Of a stretch of DNA of 64,000 nt, positions 10,674 to 22,073 are shown one piece after another. Numbering within the stretch: the stretch's first letter is position 1; each line of letters opens with the position of its first letter. Origin of the DNA: an uncultured Haliea sp. (GTDB taxonomy: Bacteria > Pseudomonadota > Gammaproteobacteria > Pseudomonadales > Halieaceae); the NCBI GenBank assembly GCA_913062625.1, contig CAJXWP010000006.1, positions 1 to 64,000 on the forward strand, written 5' to 3'. The notes beneath the pieces were generated by a model. That model worked only from the letters and a program-made list of their open reading frames with translations, was not told the DNA's origin and did not search any database. Position numbers and translations under genes: made by a program.

Positions 10674-11021
10674 TCAGCCCGCCATATGGCCTTCGGCGAA
10701 CGCCCTGCCTCCTATGATGTGCAGATGCAGATGAAAAACGGTCTGACCGGCCTCGGCGCCATTATTGACCACCAAGCGAAAGGCATCACCTACACCCAGT
10801 TGCTCAGCGAGTTTGCCCGCAACCAGCATCAAATGACCCAGCAGCGCTTGATCGTTTAACTGGGCATCCACCAATCGGGGAATGTTCTGTCTTGGAATCA
10901 CCAAAACATGAACCGGGGCCTGAGGGTTAATGTCATTTATGGCAATACAATGCTCATCCTCATAAAGGAACTCACTGGGAATTTCACCACTGATAATTTT
11001 TGAAAATATCGTATCTGACAT
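10674..11021 (-). CDS. hinT: HIT family (HinT-like) hydrolase
   Basis: 115 aa with histidine triad VFHLHLHIIGGR. Confidence 0.93.
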   Translation of the reverse strand: MSDTIFSKIISGEIPSEFLYEDEHCIAINDINPQAPVHVLVIPRQNIPRLVDAQLNDQALLGHLMLVAGKLAEQLGVGDAFRLVVNNGAEAGQTVFHLHLHIIGGRAFAEGHMAG

Positions 11022-11040
11022 GCTCTGCTACACCCGTTTT

Positions 11041-11226
11041 TTATCCCAGTTTTTCGTCAGTCGTCAGCTGTCGGGCTTCACTTTCCAGCATCACTGGAAT
11101 GCCATCGCGCACTGGGTAGGCTAGGCCGGATGCCTTGCAGACCAGCTCGTCCTTTTGCGTGTCGTACTCCACTGGTGCCTTGCTGACAGGACAGACCAGA
11201 ATACTAAGCAGTCGTTTATCGATCAT
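11041..11226 (-). CDS. Trm112 family protein (YcaR-like)
   Basis: 61 aa, [47 protein letters not shown]. Confidence 0.92.
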   Translation of the reverse strand: MIDKRLLSILVCPVSKAPVEYDTQKDELVCKASGLAYPVRDGIPVMLESEARQLTTDEKLG

Positions 11227-11270
11227 TACCGTCTCACAATTCCAATTAAGTACAGTATTGTACGGGGTTT

Positions 11271-12137
11271 TTAGGGGTTTGGCATGGTTGGAGCCAGCAA
11301 TTGTGGGTCTATCCGGTGGTTGCGCCAGTTCATACGCCAGTCAAGGTGTGCGCCCGTGGCTCGACCGGTGGCACCTACCTTGCCGATCACATCACCAGAG
11401 TTTACCTCCTGCCCCACTTCCACCAACACCTTGCTCAGGTGCAGAAACGCAGAAGAGAAGCGAAATCCATGGTCCAAGATGACCGTACCGCCAGAATAAA
11501 ACAGGTCGGGTTCCGCCAACGTGACAACACCCGCAGCGGGAGCGAGCACGGCAGTGCCGGTTGGAACCGCCACATCTATACCATAGTGGGGATTTCCTGC
11601 CGCGCCATTATAATAACGTTGACTACCATATACTCCAGATATTGGCCCTATTGTCGGCCATTGAAACCCCGCCAAAGCATCCCGCAACAGGTCCGGGCGC
11701 GACAAGTATTGAGCCTTCGCCGAATTAACAAGTGCCTGCTCCTGTCGAATCCTCTCCAGTTGCTCTGGCGGCGGTGTCACTGTTTTCTGGGGCACGCCGT
11801 GCACTTGCTGAACAGCGTACTGACGCGGCGTAACCTGCAGCGTCTGACGACACACCTCTGCGCCGTCCTCCACCATCAAGTCAGCAGTCGCGGCCGCATC
11901 GCGGCCAAAACCGGCAATGGTGGTGCCATCTTGCAGAACATCCAGCGTCTCCCCGTCCAGTGTCACGCGACTTCCCGATGGCACTGTGCCCCATATCAGC
12001 CCGCCCTGAGTCAGGCTACCGTGAATCTCCATGCAATCTGCTAACACGTCAGTCGGCATATACAACGATGCAGCGGTAAAAAAGGTGAATGCTGTCACTA
12101 ATCGCGCGCGGTGCTGTTGTGCCATCCACTTCCCCAT
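11271..12137 (-). CDS. M23 family metallopeptidase (secreted)
   Basis: 288 aa; [73 protein letters not shown]. Confidence 0.92.
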   Translation of the reverse strand: MGKWMAQQHRARLVTAFTFFTAASLYMPTDVLADCMEIHGSLTQGGLIWGTVPSGSRVTLDGETLDVLQDGTTIAGFGRDAAATADLMVEDGAEVCRQTLQVTPRQYAVQQVHGVPQKTVTPPPEQLERIRQEQALVNSAKAQYLSRPDLLRDALAGFQWPTIGPISGVYGSQRYYNGAAGNPHYGIDVAVPTGTAVLAPAAGVVTLAEPDLFYSGGTVILDHGFRFSSAFLHLSKVLVEVGQEVNSGDVIGKVGATGRATGAHLDWRMNWRNHRIDPQLLAPTMPNP

Positions 12138-12229
12138 ACAAATATCCGTTATGCTGGTCTTTCTAACAGCGAAAACAGAAGGAGTCCAGCGGGATTTTGT
12201 TACTCGGTGACAACCGCTAAAATAATACT

Positions 12230-12757
12230 ATGGGACGCTACCGACCACCGCGCCAGCGCGGCTCCAGATATATTACCCCCGAGGGCGAGCAGGCCCTGCG
12301 CGAAGAGCTGCATCAATTGTGGAAAATTGAGCGGCCGGTCGTCACTGATACGGTACATGAAGCCGCCAAGAATGGTGACCGGTCTGAAAATGGCGACTAC
12401 ATCTACGGCAAGCGGCGACTGCGCGAAATAGATTCCAGAGTGCGTTTTCTCAACAAGCGTCTTGATGAAGTTGAAGTGGTGCAGCGCATTCCCAGCGAGA
12501 CCGACAAGGTTTTCTTCGGCGCATGGGTGGTGCTGGAGAACGAAGCCGGCGAAGAGGCGTGCTGGCGCGTGGTCGGTCCGGATGAATTTGATCTGGCCAG
12601 CGGCAAGCTCAGCATGGATTCACCCATGGCACGGGCGTTACTGGGTAAACGTTTAGATGATGAAGTTAGAGTGCTGAGTCCTGCGGGGGAGCAGATTTAT
12701 TATATTACGGGGATCCGTTACGCAGAATCTAAAGAACAATCACCGCCCCTGGCCTAG
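12230..12757 (+). CDS. greB: Transcription elongation factor GreB
   Basis: 175 aa, RYITPEGEQALREELHQLWKIERPVVTDTVHEAAKNGDRSENGDYIYGKRRLREID. Confidence 0.95.
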   Translation: MGRYRPPRQRGSRYITPEGEQALREELHQLWKIERPVVTDTVHEAAKNGDRSENGDYIYGKRRLREIDSRVRFLNKRLDEVEVVQRIPSETDKVFFGAWVVLENEAGEEACWRVVGPDEFDLASGKLSMDSPMARALLGKRLDDEVRVLSPAGEQIYYITGIRYAESKEQSPPLA

Positions 12758-12862
12758 ACTTTCTGTTTGCGCCGCCGGTATAGCACCGCATTGCCGTGTC
12801 AGCCTCCAAGAACGAGAGTATTTCTCATCTAGATGCGCAATAGCCTTCGGCCAGAAATGCCG

Positions 12863-14089
12863 CTAGCGTAATGCGCCATAAATAATGTTCTCCAGTTGCC
12901 CCCTGAAATTAAACGTACTGGAGGGCATCAGCTGAGTCATAAAAATAACCACTAGCTCCTCCACCGGGTCTACCCAAAACAAAGTGCTGGCCAAACCGCC
13001 CCAAAAAAAACTGCCCGTGGACGCAGGATAACCATTGCGCACAGCATCCAGTTTGATGGCGAAGCCCAGCCCAAAGCCTACACCTTCATACGCTGATTCG
13101 CTGAAACCACCGGTGGCCGTTGCAGAAAGATCCGCGCCGCCTGGCAGGTGATTGCGGGTCATGAGTGCCAGAGTGCGCGAGCCAATAATCCGCGTACCCT
13201 CTAACGTGCCCCCACTCAGCAGCATCTGGCAAAACCGATAATAATCGCCCACTGTGGACAACAAGCCGCCCCCCCCAGAATAGAAACTAGGGCTGGTGAA
13301 TTGGCTGTCTTGCCCGTCATCGTTCAACACCATCTCCCGGTTCATATTACGCTCGTAACAGGACGCAAAGCGCGCAGTGTCGGTCGGCGCGATCCCAAAA
13401 CTCGTGTCCATCATACCCAGTGGCTCAAAAATGACGCTGCGCAAGTAGTCGGGAAGGCTCTGCCCACTAATCGCTTCCACTAAGTGGCCTAGGACATCAG
13501 TTGCCAATGAATAATTCCAGCGTTCCCCCGGGGAAAACTCCAACGGTAAAGCTGCCAGCTGATCGACCATATCCTGCAACGTGTACCCAGGGCGCGGGCT
13601 GCCGACTTGTTGCTTTCGATACGCATAATCAACGTTAGAAGCACGCAAAAAATCATAGGTCAGACCAGAAGTGTGCATGAATAAATCACGAATGGTCATG
13701 GCCCGCTTACAGGGCTCGGTGGAAAACAACGGGTAAGAACCGGCGGTCCAAACCCCCAGGTTACGCCAGGAAGGAATAAATCGATGCACGGGGTCGTCTA
13801 GCGAAAACAGCCCCTTCTCGAGCAGCGTCATCATAGCCAAGGAGGTAATCGGCTTGGACATAGAATAGATGCGGACAATGCTGTCCTCGGCCATTACAGT
13901 GCCGCGCTCGAGATCGCGGTGGCCCTGAACATCCAAATAACAGGCCTTTCCACCGCGGGCGACTAACGTGATACTGCCGGAGATTTTCCTCGGCTCGATA
14001 TAGCGCTTTGTGAGATGCTCGCTCACGCGGGCCAACTGCATACTGTCCATACCAACTGACTCAGGGGTAACAATCTCCAACACACTCAC
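12863..14089 (-). CDS. Serine hydrolase, beta-lactamase family (class C-like esterase)
   Basis: 408 aa; SMSK catalytic motif (IYSMSKPITSLAMM), YSLATDVLG, DLFMHTSGLTYDF. Confidence 0.9.
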   Translation of the reverse strand: MSVLEIVTPESVGMDSMQLARVSEHLTKRYIEPRKISGSITLVARGGKACYLDVQGHRDLERGTVMAEDSIVRIYSMSKPITSLAMMTLLEKGLFSLDDPVHRFIPSWRNLGVWTAGSYPLFSTEPCKRAMTIRDLFMHTSGLTYDFLRASNVDYAYRKQQVGSPRPGYTLQDMVDQLAALPLEFSPGERWNYSLATDVLGHLVEAISGQSLPDYLRSVIFEPLGMMDTSFGIAPTDTARFASCYERNMNREMVLNDDGQDSQFTSPSFYSGGGGLLSTVGDYYRFCQMLLSGGTLEGTRIIGSRTLALMTRNHLPGGADLSATATGGFSESAYEGVGFGLGFAIKLDAVRNGYPASTGSFFWGGLASTLFWVDPVEELVVIFMTQLMPSSTFNFRGQLENIIYGALR

Positions 14090-14286
14090 TCTCCTCTGGC
14101 TCGATAACGGTCCCTAGTGATACCTACGCTAAGCCGAAAACGCAAGCCGGGCAGTCGTTTTATCTTTTCCATTAGGTGCCGCTCAGCGCAGCAATTTATT
14201 GTCCGTCAGGATGTTCTTTTGCTATAATGTTATCGGTCAAAAACACCTACACTATCGCCTTCTTATTAGTAACTTCCGGAGCACCC

Positions 14287-17181
14287 ATGAGCCGTCCGTC
14301 TCTATTGGATTTGGAAAACCATGGCGATTTCATCCAACGCCATATTGGACCTACCCCAGAACAGCAAACAGCCATGGCCCGGGCGATTGGCTACGACACC
14401 CTAGATGCGCTGATTGATGACACTGTGCCTGCGGCCATTCGTCGGGACCAGCCCATGAAGCTGCCTGGAGCGCAAACTGAGCAGCAAGTCATTGCGCGGC
14501 TGCGAGAGTTGGCAGATTTGAATATCGTCAACCGTTCCTTTATCGGCATGGGCTACCACGACACTTTCACACCGCCAGTAATACAGCGCAATGTACTAGA
14601 AAATCCGGGCTGGTATACCGCCTACACGCCTTATCAGCCAGAAATATCCCAGGGCCGCCTGGAAGCGCTACTGACCTTCCAGCAGATGGTGCTCGACCTG
14701 ACCGGCATGGACTTGGCAAATGCCTCCATGCTGGACGAAAGCACCGCCGCCGCAGAGGCCATGACACTGTTACAACGGGTGAATAAGAAGAATCGCAGCA
14801 GCACCTTCCTGATAGCAGACGATTGCCACCCCCAGACTATCGCTGTAGTAAAAACTCGAGCCAAGGCACTGGGTATTGAGGTCTTAGTCGGCAATCCGGC
14901 AGAGCTGCTCAACACTACCGAGGCCTTCGGTCTGCTTGTGCAATACCCCGGGACCTATGGGCATCTACAAGACATTTCTCCATTGACAGAGAAAGCCCAT
15001 AACAAGAATACGCTAGTGGCGGTGGCGGCGGACATTATGGCTCTACTGCTGGTGAAATCACCCGGCTCAATGGGCGCCGATGTAGTGTTGGGCAATACCC
15101 AGCGCTTTGGTGTACCCATGGGCTTTGGCGGTCCACATGCGGCTTTTTTTGCCACTCGGGACGCCTACAAACGTTCTACCCCGGGACGTATTATCGGTGT
15201 ATCTATAGACCGACGTGGCAACCAAGCCCTGCGTATGGCAATGCAAACCCGCGAGCAACATATCCGTCGCGAAAAGGCCACCAGTAACATTTGTACCGCG
15301 CAAGCACTGCTCGCCGTTATGGCTGCTTTCTATGCTATGTACCATGGACCGACGGGACTGCGACGGATAGCCACCCGCATTCAGCGCTTGGCCTGTATTC
15401 TAGTGAAGGGGCTAGAAGACGCAGGCTTCGCGCGCGACAACGCCAGCTTCTTTGATACCATCAGCTACACAGTGGGTGAACAACAACGGGCTATCGTTGA
15501 ACGCGCACTCGCCAGCGGTTTAAACCTGCGCATCATCGGCAGTGATCGCCTGGGCATTGCCTTGGATGAAACCACCTCAGCCTCGGACATCGAAGCTCTG
15601 TGGCGCGCCTTTACCGGCGATAGTGCCTCCGCCTCCGTCGCAATGGTTGATACTCAAGTAACAGATAACGGCGGCATTCCGGAACCGTTGCTGAGACCCA
15701 TTGACTATCTGCAACACCCTCTGTTCAACCACTACCACTCAGAGACGGAAATGCTGCGCTATATGCGCTACCTAGAAGACAAAGACATGGCGCTCAATCG
15801 CGCAATGATCGCTCTGGGCAGCTGCACCATGAAGTTGAATGCCACCACTGAAATGCTACCGGTGACCTGGCCTGAATTTGCCCGGTTACACCCGTTCGCG
15901 CCCCCCGAACAGACCGCCGGCTATCAAGCCATGCTAACGGAGCTTGATAGAATGCTGGTGGAGTGTACCGGCTATGACGCCATTTCTTTGCAGCCCAATG
16001 CGGGCTCCCAGGGCGAGTACACAGGGCTATTGGTCATCAGGCGCTATCACGAAAGTCGCGGTGACACGCAGCGTAACGTATGCCTAATCCCCTCCTCCGC
16101 ACACGGCACCAACCCTGCCAGCGCGACGCTGGCAGGCATGCGAGTCGTGATTGTTGAATGTGACGGGCTTGGGAATATCGACATGGCCGACCTGCGCACC
16201 AAGGTCGAACATCACACGCAAGATCTCTCATGTATTATGGTGACTTACCCATCCACCCACGGTGTATTCGAAGAATCCATCATTGAATTGTGTGAAATTA
16301 TTCATCACCACGGCGGCCAGGTCTACGTGGACGGCGCCAATCTAAACGCTCTCGTGGGAATTGCTGCGCCGGGAAAATTCGGCGCTGATGTATCGCACCT
16401 TAATTTACATAAGACTTTCTGTATTCCACACGGCGGCGGTGGCCCGGGCATGGGTCCCATCGGTGTAGGCGCGCATTTACAACCCTTCCTACCCAGCCAT
16501 CCAGTTGCACCTATTGCAGGTCTAGATGTGAACAACGATGTCGTATCTTCTGCTCCCTTTGGGAGTGCTTCTATTTTGCCGATCTCTTGGGCCTATATCG
16601 CACTGATGGGTGAAGAAGGTCTGACGCAGGCTACGAAGGTGGCCATTCTCAGCGCCAACTACATTGCCCACCGACTTAAGGATCACTATCCCATTCTCTA
16701 CACAGGTGCCAGCGGCAATGTGGCACACGAATGCATTTTAGATATTCGCCCGATCAAGGAAGACAGCGGCGTGTCGGAGGAAGATATCGCCAAGCGCATG
16801 ATCGACTACGGGTTTCATGCACCGACCATGTCTTTTCCGGTGGCTGGCACGCTCATGGTGGAGCCGACAGAATCAGAATCCTTGGCGGAAGTCGATCGAT
16901 TTTGCGATGCACTCATAGCAATCCGCCTAGAAATCAATGCGGTACAGACCGGCGCACTTGATGCAACAGATAACCCATTGACCAACGCCCCACACACGCT
17001 CGCCGACGTCGCTGCTAGCACCTGGGATCATCCGTATGACCGCGAGCAGGCAGCTTACCCTGTCGCATCTTTGCGGCACTATAAGTACTGGGCGCCCGTT
17101 AATCGGGTAGACAATGTCTATGGTGACCGCAACCTCTTTTGCGCCTGCCCAGCCATCGACTCTTATCGGGTTGAGACTTAG
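14287..17181 (+). CDS. gcvP: Glycine dehydrogenase (aminomethyl-transferring), P protein
   Basis: Full-length P protein with PLP-lysine segment [25 protein letters not shown] opens at 14176, but the conserved N-terminus [27 protein letters not shown] starts at 14287. Confidence 0.97.
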   Translation: MSRPSLLDLENHGDFIQRHIGPTPEQQTAMARAIGYDTLDALIDDTVPAAIRRDQPMKLPGAQTEQQVIARLRELADLNIVNRSFIGMGYHDTFTPPVIQRNVLENPGWYTAYTPYQPEISQGRLEALLTFQQMVLDLTGMDLANASMLDESTAAAEAMTLLQRVNKKNRSSTFLIADDCHPQTIAVVKTRAKALGIEVLVGNPAELLNTTEAFGLLVQYPGTYGHLQDISPLTEKAHNKNTLVAVAADIMALLLVKSPGSMGADVVLGNTQRFGVPMGFGGPHAAFFATRDAYKRSTPGRIIGVSIDRRGNQALRMAMQTREQHIRREKATSNICTAQALLAVMAAFYAMYHGPTGLRRIATRIQRLACILVKGLEDAGFARDNASFFDTISYTVGEQQRAIVERALASGLNLRIIGSDRLGIALDETTSASDIEALWRAFTGDSASASVAMVDTQVTDNGGIPEPLLRPIDYLQHPLFNHYHSETEMLRYMRYLEDKDMALNRAMIALGSCTMKLNATTEMLPVTWPEFARLHPFAPPEQTAGYQAMLTELDRMLVECTGYDAISLQPNAGSQGEYTGLLVIRRYHESRGDTQRNVCLIPSSAHGTNPASATLAGMRVVIVECDGLGNIDMADLRTKVEHHTQDLSCIMVTYPSTHGVFEESIIELCEIIHHHGGQVYVDGANLNALVGIAAPGKFGADVSHLNLHKTFCIPHGGGGPGMGPIGVGAHLQPFLPSHPVAPIAGLDVNNDVVSSAPFGSASILPISWAYIALMGEEGLTQATKVAILSANYIAHRLKDHYPILYTGASGNVAHECILDIRPIKEDSGVSEEDIAKRMIDYGFHAPTMSFPVAGTLMVEPTESESLAEVDRFCDALIAIRLEINAVQTGALDATDNPLTNAPHTLADVAASTWDHPYDREQAAYPVASLRHYKYWAPVNRVDNVYGDRNLFCACPAIDSYRVET

Positions 17182-17237
17182 CGCAGTATCCAGCGCACCC
17201 TTGACTCTCTAGCTACCACTTGCATACAGGAACAGCT

Positions 17238-18527
17238 ATGTCTGACATTCTTGCTCAATCATTGAGGCTGCCCTGTGGAATAGCCCTAGAAAATCGCCTT
17301 GTGAAAGCCGCCATGACAGAAGGGCTTGCCAATCCCGCAGGAGTGCCGACGGCCGCTCTCGAACGGTTATATGGCCTGTGGAGTGACGGCGGTGCGGGGT
17401 TGCTTCTGTCCGGCAACATACTGGTGGACGGCGATCATCTAGAACGCCCCGGCAACGTCATCATAGATCAACCACCAAATGCAATCATGCACCAAGCGCT
17501 TTCGAGTTGGGCTAGAACAGCGACCCGCAACGGCAATCATTTCTGGGCGCAAATCAGCCATGCCGGGCGACAGACCCAAAAGGTTATCAACCCCAATCCA
17601 AAGGCTCCGTCTGCGGTAAAAATGGGTCTACCCGGAGGACAATTCGGCGAGCCGGTTGCAATGACGATGCCTGAGATCGAAGACATTGTGCGTCGCTTCG
17701 GCGTATGCGCTGCGGCCGTTAAAGCGGCAGGCTTTACCGGCGTCCAGATTCATGCGGCCCACGGCTATCTGCTGTCGCAGTTCCTCAGTCCGCGCACTAA
17801 TCTACGCAGTGACCAATACGGTGGTGAGCTGGCTAATCGTGCCCGGGCACTACTGGAGTGCGTTCGCGTAGTCCGCGAGTCGGTAGGCCAGGACTTTCCG
17901 GTAGCGGTCAAACTCAACAGTGCAGATTTTCAAAAAGGCGGTTTCGCTTTTGAAGACAGCCTGCAAGTGGCCCAATGGCTAGAAGCGGCAGGGATCGACG
18001 TAATAGAGATTTCCGGCGGGACTTACGAGCAACCCAAACTGCTTGGCGCTGAGGGAATTGAAGAAGAAGAGCAACAAAATGTTGCGCTCTCCACGCTGAT
18101 GCGCGAAGCCTACTTCGTTGATTTTGCGCTGGCCATGAAGGAAACGGTATCCGTTCCGCTTATGGTAACGGGTGGCTTCCGTCGACGCGCTGTGATGGAG
18201 CAGGCCATCACCGCTGGCGGTGCAGACCTGATCGGCCTTGGGCGACCATTGTGCGTCGTTACGGATGCACCTGCCAAATTATTGTCGGGAGCATTGGAGC
18301 TGCCGCGCTTTGAATCACAACTGGCAATGTTTCCGCCTTGGCTAACGTTTCTTAACCGCTCTAAAACCCTGCGCACGCTCGCGACCTTCGGCGTTCAATA
18401 CTGGTATTATGCGCAGCTGGACTCGCTTGGGGTTAATGGAAAAGCGGAACCGACCATGACCGTTTTCTCAGCGACGAGGAAGGTCATGTCTCAACAGAAG
18501 CGCTGGCTCGCTGCGCGGCGTCGATAG
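17238..18527 (+). CDS. NADH:flavin oxidoreductase / Old Yellow Enzyme family
   Basis: LRLPCGIALENRLVKAAMTEGLANPAGVPT; FTGVQIHAAHGYLLSQFLSPRTNLRSDQYGG. Confidence 0.92.
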   Translation: MSDILAQSLRLPCGIALENRLVKAAMTEGLANPAGVPTAALERLYGLWSDGGAGLLLSGNILVDGDHLERPGNVIIDQPPNAIMHQALSSWARTATRNGNHFWAQISHAGRQTQKVINPNPKAPSAVKMGLPGGQFGEPVAMTMPEIEDIVRRFGVCAAAVKAAGFTGVQIHAAHGYLLSQFLSPRTNLRSDQYGGELANRARALLECVRVVRESVGQDFPVAVKLNSADFQKGGFAFEDSLQVAQWLEAAGIDVIEISGGTYEQPKLLGAEGIEEEEQQNVALSTLMREAYFVDFALAMKETVSVPLMVTGGFRRRAVMEQAITAGGADLIGLGRPLCVVTDAPAKLLSGALELPRFESQLAMFPPWLTFLNRSKTLRTLATFGVQYWYYAQLDSLGVNGKAEPTMTVFSATRKVMSQQKRWLAARRR

Positions 18528-19923
18528 AACCTCTATTCGACGCCAGGAAATCCATGAGCTTCTCAGTTTCCTGACGAGACCCCTTGGTTTTACTGAGCAA
18601 GTGGACGGTATGCTCCGCTCGATCGAGAAACAATTTGCCACTAACTGAACCGGCCTCGGTGGCGACAGCCAACCAAACGATGGTGTCGGCGCCCTCCTCG
18701 GATGATCGCAGCACGTGGCGGGTGAGTTTGCGAAACTGAGGCAGCGCGCTGCGGACACCCGGCGTATCAGCCCATCCAGGGTGCATCGCGTTCACTACGA
18801 TACCTTCACCCTCCCACTCGGCGGCCCACTCCTGCGTCAACACCATCAATGCGCGTTTTTGTCGAGCATAAGCCTCACTACCCGAATATGCGGGGGTGTC
18901 AGGCACCAACAACTGTTCCACATTGAGCGCCTGACTGTACATGCCCCCCGAGACCACATTAATCACCCGAGGGGATGATGCCATCAAAAGAAGAGGCTTA
19001 AGTCCTTCGGTCAGACGATAAGGACTGAGCAGCAAAAGTGCAAAGCTTTGTTCCAGCCCTTCACTCGTTTCGCTTCGAGGATTAAAAAGTGCGCCGGCAT
19101 TATTGATTAGCACGTCGATAGGCCGTCCATTTTTCTTCATCCGTTCGACTAGGCTATCGACATCGGCCATCAGACTTAAATCCGCAAGCTCATAGCGTAT
19201 GTCGCTGTTTCCAGTTTCTAATTTTAGATCAGCGACAGCCTTTTCCGCCTTCACACGATCACGCACAACCAGCGTCAAGTCAGCACCGCGACGGGCCAGC
19301 TCCTGAGCGGTCGCATAACCTAGCCCTGATGATGCGCCAGTAATGACCATGTGCTTGTGCTTTACAGAGGCCGTCATAGGATGAAAGCGCTTGCGGCCGA
19401 GCTTATACCCAAGCCGCGAAAACAAAGACAATGCTGGAAGCACTAGTTTATCAGCGACCTTGTCGGTTGCGGTCGGCGTCTCGACAGGAAAGTTATCTTT
19501 CAGCGCACGTGCGAGTCCCGCTACCGAGTCTCTGCCCATACTCTCCAGTCCTTGCTGTGCGAATCCAGCGAGCGTCGACATCAACGGCTTAAAAAAGAAT
19601 TCAGCACGATAATCTATACGCGTTCCACCGGGCACATCAATAAACGAAATTGTGTCCTCAATATCAAAAAATCTGCAGCTCCCACTCAGCACAATGAGCA
19701 TATTGGCCTGCAGCGTTTTCACGGTGTAAAGCAGCGTAATACTCCCTATCGGAAGCGCGCACTCTACTTCGAATATTGTCCCTACGGCAACCGCGCCGGG
19801 CGTCAATTTGCGAGCCGCAACAGCGGTAGCGTCCCATTCAACGGTCGTGGTGAAATCGCTGACGTAGTCATAGACTTCCTCCGGAGAACGTTTTACATCA
19901 GCGATTTCATGTAGCACAGTCAT
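18484..19923 (-). CDS. Two-domain protein: N-terminal SRPBCC (polyketide-cyclase/START-like) domain fused to C-terminal short-chain dehydrogenase
   Basis: 479 aa; N-terminus EIADVKRSPEEVYDYVSDFTTTVEWD...; SDR Rossmann motif TGASSGLG near residue 195, NNAG, YARQK. Confidence 0.85.
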   Translation of the reverse strand: MTVLHEIADVKRSPEEVYDYVSDFTTTVEWDATAVAARKLTPGAVAVGTIFEVECALPIGSITLLYTVKTLQANMLIVLSGSCRFFDIEDTISFIDVPGGTRIDYRAEFFFKPLMSTLAGFAQQGLESMGRDSVAGLARALKDNFPVETPTATDKVADKLVLPALSLFSRLGYKLGRKRFHPMTASVKHKHMVITGASSGLGYATAQELARRGADLTLVVRDRVKAEKAVADLKLETGNSDIRYELADLSLMADVDSLVERMKKNGRPIDVLINNAGALFNPRSETSEGLEQSFALLLLSPYRLTEGLKPLLLMASSPRVINVVSGGMYSQALNVEQLLVPDTPAYSGSEAYARQKRALMVLTQEWAAEWEGEGIVVNAMHPGWADTPGVRSALPQFRKLTRHVLRSSEEGADTIVWLAVATEAGSVSGKLFLDRAEHTVHLLSKTKGSRQETEKLMDFLASNRGSIDAAQRASASVET

Positions 19924-19961
19924 TGCGTTTCACCATTAAGTTTAACGTCAGTAGTGTTGGG

Positions 19962-21425
19962 TTATCCTAACTTCATGTCCGCATAGGCGGCCAAAGCGGC
20001 ACCTCGTGCATCACGATGGTCAACAATAGGAAGCGGATATGTCTCACCCAATATGACGCCGGCGTCTTGCAACACTGCTGGGGGAGCCAGCGAGGGTTCA
20101 TGCAAGAATTTATTCGGCAACGCCGCCAGTTCCGGCAACCAGCGTCTCAGGTAGTCGCCATCACCATCGAATTTCTGTGCCTGTGTCGTTGGATTAAAGA
20201 TACGAAAATACGGCGACGCGTCGGCGCCACTGCCGGCAACCCACTGCCACCCGCAAGCATTGTTGGCTAAATCAGCATCCACGAGCGTGTCCCAAAACCA
20301 GCGTTCGCCGGACCGCCAGTCTACTAATAAATGCTTACACAAAAAAGAGGCAGCGACCATTCGCACGCGATTGTGCATATAACCCGTTTGCCACAGTTCT
20401 CGCATTCCTGCGTCAACGATAGGGTATCCCGTTTTTCCCTGCTGCCACGCGCTGAGTGCGTCCGCGCCCCCAATCCAAGGAAAAGCGTCGAAGTCAGACT
20501 TGAATGCGTGCGTCGGCATCGTAGGGAAGTGGAATAAAAGGTGATGAGAAAACTCACGCCAGCCCAATTCACTCAGAAATTTTTCAGCCTCATCACCCAG
20601 TTGTGGATCGACCAACTCAGCTTCCCTCACCGTGCAAAAAACCCTATGAGCCGCTATCTCTCCAAAGTGCAAATGTGGCGACAATCCGGATGTCGCGCCG
20701 CGAGCCGGATAATTCCTACCGCTATCGTACTGCGCTATAGCGCCGCGCATAAATACTTTGAGCTTGCGCGCGGCCCCCCGCTCTCCTGGCTGCCACATTT
20801 GCTCCCAGTCTGGCGCCCAGTTCGGCGTCATTGGCAACAGCTCTAGATCTGCAATGCGCAACGATGGTGCCTCGTAAGCGGCCCATGTTACAAAATCAGC
20901 CCTGAAAGTTGATGTCTCGGCGACGGTTAAGACCCGGCATTTTCGCCAAAACGGAGTGAACACTTTAAAAGGAGTGCCGGCTTTGTTTTTGATGGTCTCT
21001 GGCTCCCACAAGAGTGCCCCAGAATACCGCTTTAACACCACGCCCGTGCGCGAAAGCGCGTCGTGCAACTGTTCTTCCAACAAACGTGCCCACGGTTCAT
21101 AGTGTCGGGAGCAGCAAACAAGGTCAGTACCTGTGGCTTCTGCCAGCTGCGCAAGAATCACGTCGGGGCGGCCCCGCGACAAATGAAGCTGACCGCCCCT
21201 CTTCTCTATATCAGCCGCAAGGGAGGTCAAACTATGATGCAACCACCAGCGACTTGCACCGCCCAACTTCCAATCGCCCGGACTGTCGTCATCAAGGATG
21301 TAACAGGCTATCACCGGCCTGCCGCTTGCAAATGCCGCATTAAGCCCAGGAAGATCGTTCAACCGCAGATCTTGTCGAAACCAGTAGATGACGGGGCTCG
21401 CAATAGGGGCCTGAGGGGCTTTCAA
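19962..21425 (-). CDS. phr: Deoxyribodipyrimidine photo-lyase / cryptochrome family
   Basis: 487 aa; VIYWFRQDLRLNDLPGLNAA; FLSELGWREFSHHLLFH; TGYPIVDAGMRELWQTGYMHNRVRMVAASFLCKHLLVDWR; DADLANNACGWQWVAGSGADASPYFRIFNP. Confidence 0.96.
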   Translation of the reverse strand: MKAPQAPIASPVIYWFRQDLRLNDLPGLNAAFASGRPVIACYILDDDSPGDWKLGGASRWWLHHSLTSLAADIEKRGGQLHLSRGRPDVILAQLAEATGTDLVCCSRHYEPWARLLEEQLHDALSRTGVVLKRYSGALLWEPETIKNKAGTPFKVFTPFWRKCRVLTVAETSTFRADFVTWAAYEAPSLRIADLELLPMTPNWAPDWEQMWQPGERGAARKLKVFMRGAIAQYDSGRNYPARGATSGLSPHLHFGEIAAHRVFCTVREAELVDPQLGDEAEKFLSELGWREFSHHLLFHFPTMPTHAFKSDFDAFPWIGGADALSAWQQGKTGYPIVDAGMRELWQTGYMHNRVRMVAASFLCKHLLVDWRSGERWFWDTLVDADLANNACGWQWVAGSGADASPYFRIFNPTTQAQKFDGDGDYLRRWLPELAALPNKFLHEPSLAPPAVLQDAGVILGETYPLPIVDHRDARGAALAAYADMKLG

Positions 21426-22003
21426 ACGGGTGATCGCTGCCCGGCAGGACTTTTGGCCAGGGCACCGCCATCGCTACTGCGAGATATTTTGGCAGCAATT
21501 TTGAGAAATAACGGGAAGGCCACGGCCCACAGCGCGCCTATAATCACTGGACCCCAGAATAATGATCCAAACTCTATTGACGTTAATCGAACGCCTGCGA
21601 TGTAAGACATTGCTCCCCCAACTGCACCGAAAATAGTGGATAAAATAATCCTGTTCTGAAGCCAGTCAAAAGCGTGCATTAAGGTCGAGGCAAAGACTGG
21701 CCACAAACAGGTCAACCATAATGGCGCATAAGCCGACTGACCCTCCAAATTAAAGACACCCGCTGCGAACAGTATTTGATCAATCGCAAAACCAAACACT
21801 GTGACGCCGGCGATGAGCAATAATTCAGGCCTTCCTTTTCCCATACAATAAAAATGTGCCGACAAGTGCAGCAGCACAATTACTGGCGCAAGAAAAGACG
21901 ACTGCGTTAATAATATAGCGAACCAGCTGACATTGAACATCAGAACGTTGGCCACCTTGGCGGTTGCGGGGCCAGCCCAGCGGCTTGATTTGAACACGTT
22001 CAC
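21422..22003 (-). CDS. DUF2878-like multi-pass membrane protein
   Basis: 193 aa hydrophobic protein. Overlaps the photolyase start by 4 bp (21422-21425), so translation is probably coupled. Confidence 0.75.
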   Translation of the reverse strand: MNVFKSSRWAGPATAKVANVLMFNVSWFAILLTQSSFLAPVIVLLHLSAHFYCMGKGRPELLLIAGVTVFGFAIDQILFAAGVFNLEGQSAYAPLWLTCLWPVFASTLMHAFDWLQNRIILSTIFGAVGGAMSYIAGVRLTSIEFGSLFWGPVIIGALWAVAFPLFLKIAAKISRSSDGGALAKSPAGQRSPV

Positions 22004-22073
22004 CCAGCTCTCCTCGGTGCTGCAACTCTTATCGAGCGCTCGCTAACACTTTTGCGTGACCGGTCGCACACAT

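Noticed and set aside
11301-12044. 247-aa plus-strand ORF
   Set aside because: Antisense to the M23 peptidase, which carries clear catalytic motifs.
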